A stretch of DNA of 64,000 bases, from NCBI GenBank assembly GCA_037176885.1, contig JAWWNJ010000069.1, positions 434,001-498,000 of the forward strand, given 5' to 3'. This document shows positions 57,153 through 64,000 of this stretch, one piece after another. The translations under genes and the position numbers were made by a program. The notes under the pieces were generated by a model that saw only the letters and a program-made list of their open reading frames with translations, was not told the origin of the DNA and made no database searches. Position 1 is the first letter of the stretch; the number at the start of each line of letters is the position of its first letter. The stretch is from Favolaschia claudopus. Taxonomy: Eukaryota; Basidiomycota; Agaricomycetes; Agaricales; Mycenaceae.

Positions 57153-60100
57153 GGTAGCTTGAATAGAATTGCTTTGACCATCCCAAAAAGGAAATTCGCA
57201 AGCACTGCTGCGCTCACCTCGCAACTAAGCTCGCCGCGCGACCAAGGTCGCAAGCGACTTGCCCACCCCCAACTTATAGTTTTTCGGCACCGGTGTTCAA
57301 AAACAAAAGACATGTCATTTTATTTTTTCCTCTTACTCAACCCGCCCCGGCGGGGAAATTTTTGATTTTTGGACCCTTGAAACGGCCGGAAAACGCGCGT
57401 CTCGAGGGTCCTGGTACGTACGCTAATCTACGGCGGAGATCCAAATTTACAGATCTGAGCTACTCACTACTGGCAGTAAAGACCCTGATTTGCGCTGTAC
57501 GCAGTGAGAATTTGAAGTCCGTACTCACCTCGGGTAAATTTGAAGTCCGCGTGAGAGTCTTTTGAGCATTCATGCCGTCAAGACGAGGAACAAATGAAGA
57601 GGAATGGGAGATCTGGAGAAATCAAGCTACTCACCCTATTCAACGAGTTTGCGGTGAAATGACTGAAGCCCGCATTGTCGACTTGCAGCGCCGCGCAGCG
57701 GAAGAAAAAATAAGATATGTGTACGGAATCAGTCAGAAATACAGAGAAGCAGGCTGTATGATACTCACCAATTCAGCCGCGCAGCGGAGAAAAAAATCTC
57801 TTCAACTTTGTTGACTTGACAAATTTGACTCAGCAGGTGAGCGCCGCGCAGCGGAAAGAAAAGGAATCTAGGACTCATTCAGCTCAGCTCAAGAATGAAT
57901 CTGACAGCAGGAGAACCACACACCTGAACACCAAGGGGCTCAATGTCTCGCTCGCGGGAATGCGAAATCTCGAATTTTGATCTCGAGGTTTTGTATTGAT
58001 GGTGGCAAGTGCCCCGCGCAGCGGGAAGAAAAAAATTTCTGAGAGACATGTGTCAGCGGGAAATCGACGAGGATGAGGGGAGGAACGTACCTGATAGCAC
58101 GGTTGAAGTGTCGCTCGGCGGACGGCGAAAAATCGAATTTTGAGTTGGTAGTGGTGATGACGGCCGCGCAGCGGAGAAATTTTCAATCTGGAGCGTGAAA
58201 ATGAGACGTGGAATAGAGGGAATGGGGGTGGATACTTGACTGTTGTGAGCTGGACATGTCGCTCGGCGGACGACAATATATCGTGTTAAAGGTTTTGAGT
58301 TCGAGGTGGTCAGTGGAAGTAAGAGCCACATACATTGCGCGAATAATTCCCCGGCCGCGGGACGTCGATACGTATAGTCATCGACATGCGCGACCCGGGA
58401 AGGACTGGGAAGAAAAAAAGTGAAGGGCTTACCTCACTGAAGCTAACCGACGTCGAATACAACTTGCCGTAAATTACAGAATACTGGCGCAGAAAACGTA
58501 AGACCAAGGAAAGGTAAGAGGAAGAAAGGCGAAGCATACCATGTTATCCGCTCGCCGGACGACGATACGTAGCTATGCGCGGCGCGACGGCCAGTACCAA
58601 AACAACAGACGCTGTCGAGACTGCTGCTTGACAAGCCAGGGGTGCGATTAGCCTGCCGGCGGCTCAAAGTTCTGGAAAAACACGTGTCAAGAGGAGTAAC
58701 AAGTGAACGGAAGGAGAACTTACTTGAAAGCCCCGCTCGCGGGACGGCGATCCATATAGTCAAAGCTATGTGCGCCGCTGCGCGGCGGGGCGGCAACAAC
58801 CACAATAAGGAGAGCGTTGAGGGGCGGCTGAACCCGTTGCTTTACGCGTTGTGGGCGGGGTTAGCCTGCCGGCGGCTCAAACTCCTGAAAAAAAGGCGTC
58901 AGAATGCGAAAAAGGTTGAAGCAAGAAAGAACTTGCTTGAAAGTCCCGCTCGCGGGACGGCGATCCGTATACTCAAAGCTATGCGCGCCGCTTCGCGGCG
59001 CGGCGGCGGCGGCGACAACGACAACAAGGAAATCGTTGAAGAGCATTTGAACTCGCCGCTTTACGCGTTGGGGGCGGGGGGTTAGCCTGCCGGCGGCCAA
59101 ATCCTGGTGAAAAAATGCGTGAGGTGAAGGGATTTTTGGAAACGAGGGAAGACTGACACGAAGTTCTGCTCGCGGTTGGCTCGCGGGGCGTTGATACGTC
59201 TGGTTAACGCATTGTCGGCGGGTGTGTGAGGATGAGAATGGCTTCCCGAAGCTGCTGAAGAGGTGCATTGAACATGCGGAGTGGGTAGGAGATTTTGCGA
59301 GCGCGCGAAAGGGGAGGAAGGTGGTGGGGGGAAGGAAAGAATGGTTGGTTTGGTTCTGTTAGTTTCAAACCCGCTACAATGGCGTCGGCTCAGCGTCTCC
59401 GTCGCAACAAAATCAGCAGAATTCGTTTTGAATGAATCAAGAACTTACGAACTTGATAATTCCGATCCGCTCCAGCGCGTCGGGGCGGCCCTGAACGCGA
59501 ATACCTGAGTTTCTTAGCATGCTCAGCCCTGAAATAATTTACAGCTTGAAAGACTCGAGGGTTGTCTCAGTGTAATAAGTAAAGCTAGAGAAAGAGAAAG
59601 AAATCAGGCGGCGCAGAACTGGGCTTGGGAGATAACGTTGAGGTGGATTTCAAATTTGTGAATACTTACGCATTGATGTGATTCGCGACGGATACAGTGA
59701 GAAGGTCCGGAGTGGGGCATTTGACGCGCCACTTGCGCACCGCCAAGAATAAGTTGCCGCCTGAGCACTTGAGTGCAATATTTTGAGGAGGTAAATCTTG
59801 AGGTAATTCCACAGAGACGGTGAGAGCCTGAAGCCAGTGGGAAATGAAGCAAGTAGCATTGATAAGCATCAGTTTTGTAACGACAGCAGTGTGCGCGCGC
59901 AGAAGCTTGCGAATCTCAGAAAATGCCGAAATAGACCCATGGATTTAGTTCTGGCGGTTTCGGGGTCTTCGGGGCTTGAGGACCGCATCCAGCGCGCCAT
60001 GCCGCAATGTTGATGCTTGGCAGAGGCGCAGAAAGCGTGGGCAGAAAGCCTCCAACGAGATGAGGTGAGGGGAGCGGAAGAAAACGGCGTTGATGGGATC

Positions 60101-63100
60101 ATCGATATCGAGTCCGAAATAGGAAATTCCGAACATTGCCTCTCACCACCACCATCGACGATTCCTGCCGCTGCGGTGAGTGGACACTTGGGCTCATGTA
60201 CGTCACCATATCTTATCTTTCTTCATTACATCTAAAATCCAGCGTTATTTGGGCCCAGGAACGCCAGCAACAGCAACACGAGCGTTTGCGCGCATTTCGA
60301 AAAAACGGGCTCTGGGCGAGCGGTGCCGCAGCACTCTGACTCAGGAATCTCGTCATTAATTCGTAATGGATACGCGTGGCGTCGGGGAAAGTTCTGGAGC
60401 GATTGGAGCCGCGTTGCGACCGGAGGAATTCAGGTGTGTTTTAGTATCCCTCGCTTCCATGGCTGTATCATACTGATATCTCCGGCCCCTGGCACTCAAG
60501 AGTTGTTCAAACCATCCAAACTCGCTGCTCCTGCGGTTTTGAAGCTCCTCGACTCGTCCTCACGCCGCAATGGCAACTCACCCCTATCTCTACCCTCCGC
60601 TCTGTCGACCTCATCTCCCCCTCCACCCCGGAGTTACGACCCTGCATTGATGCGATCAATTACTCAGAATGGAATACTGACGTGCGTGTACTTTCCGCGG
60701 CGCCTTTCGCTCATTTTTGAATTCTTTCAGTTCGCCGCCGACTTCTTCAATTTCCGCAATTTCCGGTTGAATGGCGGCCACTCAGCAACTTACCAAGACG
60801 AACTGTCGATCCCGACGGATAATAGGATGATTTGGTGAGCAGAATGGCGTAGGAGGGCCGGGGGAAGGGTATATAGGTGAGCTGATATCGTCGAGTTTGA
60901 TTATGGGTTCCCGCCCACTTCCCACTTCCCTCCCTTCACCCACCCAACTTAACTTCACTTTCATTCAACTTTCTATTCAACTTTTCTCTAATACCTCTTC
61001 AACTCGCTTTCTTTTCCTTCAACTCGACGCTTTTGCACTTCAACCGCTCTTTCGGCCTTAATCGGCTTTCGCCGGCGTTTCACTTCTTCGTTAACTTTCA
61101 AGTCGATGGCTTGTCTTTTGTGACTTCCACCGCACCTCCCTATCTCCTAATGAACTAACTCTGATGCTCTTTCGATTATAGGCTCTATAACTCACTCTAA
61201 TATGTCTTTCTATTCAGCCTCACCGTCGTACTGAATTGTTCCATATTTCTACTTCAAGTCTTCCAATACAGTAAGTTGTCATCTTGTCTCGTTCAAACGA
61301 TTACTTACTTTCTACTTAGTATCGTTTTGGTTTGCCTTTTGCTATACAAGAGTCAAATTCCGACCCTTTCAACGCCAAACTGACCTTCAAGTTATGTTTC
61401 GACGAGTTTGTACAGGTGAGTGACCTTCAATTCCTTTGATTCAAGCCTTTACTAAACTTTCATTCAGTTTGTATTCACTCTTAACTTACATGAGCGCACA
61501 TTCTAACTGTGTGCGCCCGAGGCAAGCGGGTTCTTCATTGACTTCAGCTTTGAATTACTGACCGTTTGAATAGCTTCCTGAGATGCGCATTTCAACTGTC
61601 TAGGTAGGTTTTTAACACCGCTATTATAAACGATTACTGACCGTTTGATAGCCTCTTCCACCCTTTGCTTTTAACAACACCAGTAGCACTTCAAAAATTT
61701 GAACCCGTCTTTGATTCAGCGCCGTCACGGTGTTTTGGTGAGCCGACTCGGTCACTTTTTCTTCTCTGTTTGTCTGAATCAGTCAAGGTTAGTTGCATAA
61801 TGAACGCCGGCTTAGCTTCATTGAGGTTGGGTTAATTTCGTTCGGGTGAGTACGACCAGTAACTTTGACTTTTAACCTTGAGCCTGACCGAATGTGTTCG
61901 ATTGTGAAGGTCACGTTCACTTTCGAAACTCGTTCCAATTGGAGTTGGCTTTGGCTTGAACTTGAAGCAAGGTGCGCTATCTCAACTCAATTCGACTAAC
62001 CTTCGATTCTTCTAGCCCTTCGTTCTCGAGGTTGGTACCGAGACCATGTCCATTGTTCATCAACTCAAACTCGATGCTAAGGCTAGAGCTATGCCTCTCC
62101 GCACCGAGCTCTCTGTGTACTTCAAGTTTGACGCCGTCTCGGGGTTCCTCGGTGAGCTGAGATTTCTTCTTCAAGTTCGTTTGTTGGTTCTTCCTCAAGT
62201 TCTTACTATGGAGTTGGTTAACCTTTGGATTTGGAGCTGAGCTTGAGTTGGACTTGGTACAAGGTGCGCATCGACCCGTTCGCTATCTGACTCAATATTA
62301 ATCTGACTTCAACTTTGCAAGCTTTTCATTGTACGCCTTGCTTCGAGCAAAATGCACCGAGACTATGACGGTACGTCTAAATCTTTGTATTCCTCAAAAC
62401 GAATTGATACTGACTTGACTCTCAAGGCCGAAATTCTGCCTCCCTGGCTCCGGCCTCCCGGATATCTCGACTTGAACACCGAAACTATGCCAGTTTTGAG
62501 TCAGGTGAGTTTAATTTCCACGTCCTTACTCTGATTATCGATAAGACGGTCTGACTTGTAATCTAATTTGAAGGCCAAACCTATACCGGTCTGACTCGCG
62601 CACGAGCGTATCTGTTTAATTTACCGAAACTATGCCAGTAAGTATTCATCTTTTACTTCAGCACACGACGGGAATCGATGCATACTGACTTGAATTTTCA
62701 ATGTACACTCCAGAGGCCGCAACTATGCCTCTTGCCCGTGTACTTCGATTTCAACACCCAGACTATGCGATTTTCGGCGTCCCAGGTAAGTGTACGTTTG
62801 ATTTCAATTCGTTACTCTGAATATTGAGTTGAACTCTGAAGCTTAATGCCGCCGGATTGAATCGCGCGCGCGCGTCGATGCGATTGAAAGTATATTAATA
62901 CAAGTATATATATGTGAGTTCAACTGAATGTTCACTCAAACCGACCCTCAACTGACCTTCACCTTTCTTTCTTTCTTCCTCTCCTTGTTTGCTTCTCTGC
63001 TTTTCAGCCTCGGTTCAACGTGTTCAACGCGAATGATTCTCGAGAGGCGACGAATCGCTTCAAGTTCCAAGTTGAAGTTAGAGTGTGATTAGAGGTATTG

Positions 63101-64000
63101 AATTGGTTACTCGGACTGAATTGAGGTGAGCTTGAGCTTTGATTGCATTCCTTTTCTTTTCTTTGTTTCGTTCGTTCGTTCGTTCGTGGAGCTCGAGGCA
63201 ATTCAAAGCCAAGGTTACCTTGAACTCAACACTGTAACTTCATCTTCATCTCATTCCCAACAAGTACACCTTTGTTCATTTCATTTCATTTCTTTTGGTT
63301 CCTCTCGTTTCCTTCGTTGATACTTCAACTCACCTTCCTCTCGCTCTCCAGATTTCCGACTCAATTCTCCAATTGCGGAGCGAGTCGACTCGTTTCGACT
63401 CGCGTTGGACCCGAATTGACTCGAGTTGAAGTTTCAGAGGTGAGCTTTCATTTCATTCATTCTCTTCATTATCCTCGTGCGTGATAACTCATAACTCAGC
63501 GCACGGTTCATCCCTCATCTCTTCAACAACACAACCACAACCTGACTCGCGTCCTCGCTTCATTTCAATACAAGTAAGTTCTCCTGCCTTGCATTTCATC
63601 TTCATTTTCATTCAACTCAATCGAGTCGTACGCAGTTTATTGCTTGCTAACGCTTCACCCCGGTGTGAAAACAAATGTCTTTCATTCGAATTGACTAGTT
63701 ACTGACTTACATTGCAGCTACGCTAGCGACCTCGTCCACCTCGTCTCATCTCGTTTGAATTTCGAGTGCCATCCTACCTCCCGCTCGTCCCCGCAAATCC
63801 CAATCCGCGCTTCCCGACTCCCCGAGACCGGAATTGCGCGCGGTTGATCTGGGCACGCCGGTGAGCTGTTTTCGTTCATTCGTCATCAAATTGACGGTAC
63901 TGACTTCATTTTTTGAAGCTAGCGGGAGGTTTTGGCGAGTCGGTGCGCGGACCGCCGACGTGACGATGTCGGTATCGAGGAGGGCGGCGGCGGCGGCGTA
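56275..64000 (+). repeat. Tandem repeat unit 3, cut by the window end (7,726 of 8,039 bp)
   Basis: Same content as units 1 and 2 at +16,078 from unit 1. The array continues past the window, so its copy number is unknown. Confidence 0.95.

Overview
This is nuclear DNA from a mushroom-forming basidiomycete (Agaricomycetes). The genes are dense and split by many 45-70 nt introns. TATAAAAG boxes lie 60-80 nt upstream of starts, and the content is typical of such genomes: paralogous SDRs, F-box/LRR proteins, a ricin-B-type lectin, GH47, FMO and Gly-rich leader proteins. No bacterial operon, CRISPR array, rRNA or tRNA was seen. All exon joins below were made by eye from splice signals and reading frame.

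Region 1 (1-13.3 kb): the end of an NmrA-like gene; a small unknown gene; a complete 8-exon ricin-B-like lectin gene; and a second lectin promoter plus start codon with a long-terminal-inverted-repeat (TIR) transposon inserted after codon 8. Next come a flavin monooxygenase, a class I alpha-1,2-mannosidase (GH47, minus strand) and an aldo/keto reductase whose reading frame is broken by a ~0.95 kb insertion.

Region 2 (14-35 kb): a mirror-symmetric block. From the left: an 'MPVQSKL' family gene (+), two SDRs (-) and an F-box/LRR gene (-). In the centre: an O-methyltransferase (-) and a membrane-anchored SDR (-). Then an F-box/LRR gene (+), two SDRs (+), an 'MPVQSKL' gene (+) and a further one (-). 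The arms look like an ancient inverted segmental duplication. Two small candidate elements (one TA-flanked, one TTAA-flanked) lie in the left arm.

Region 3 (35-40 kb): a Gly-rich leader gene (-), a gene ending in a helical SAM-like segment (+), and a nucleotidyltransferase-like gene (+) whose 3' part enters the repeat array.

Region 4 (40,197-64,000): a tandem array of an 8,039-bp unit. Two full copies and 7,726 bp of a third are present and look identical. Each unit carries a promoterless 3' fragment of the nucleotidyltransferase-like gene followed by about 7 kb with no recognisable transposase or polymerase. That part has two back-to-back arrays of short reiterated exon-like modules, each module with its own splice-site-like borders. 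The minus-strand array is on the left and the plus-strand array on the right, with a TATA box and CT-rich tract between them. This is the least explained structure in the window.
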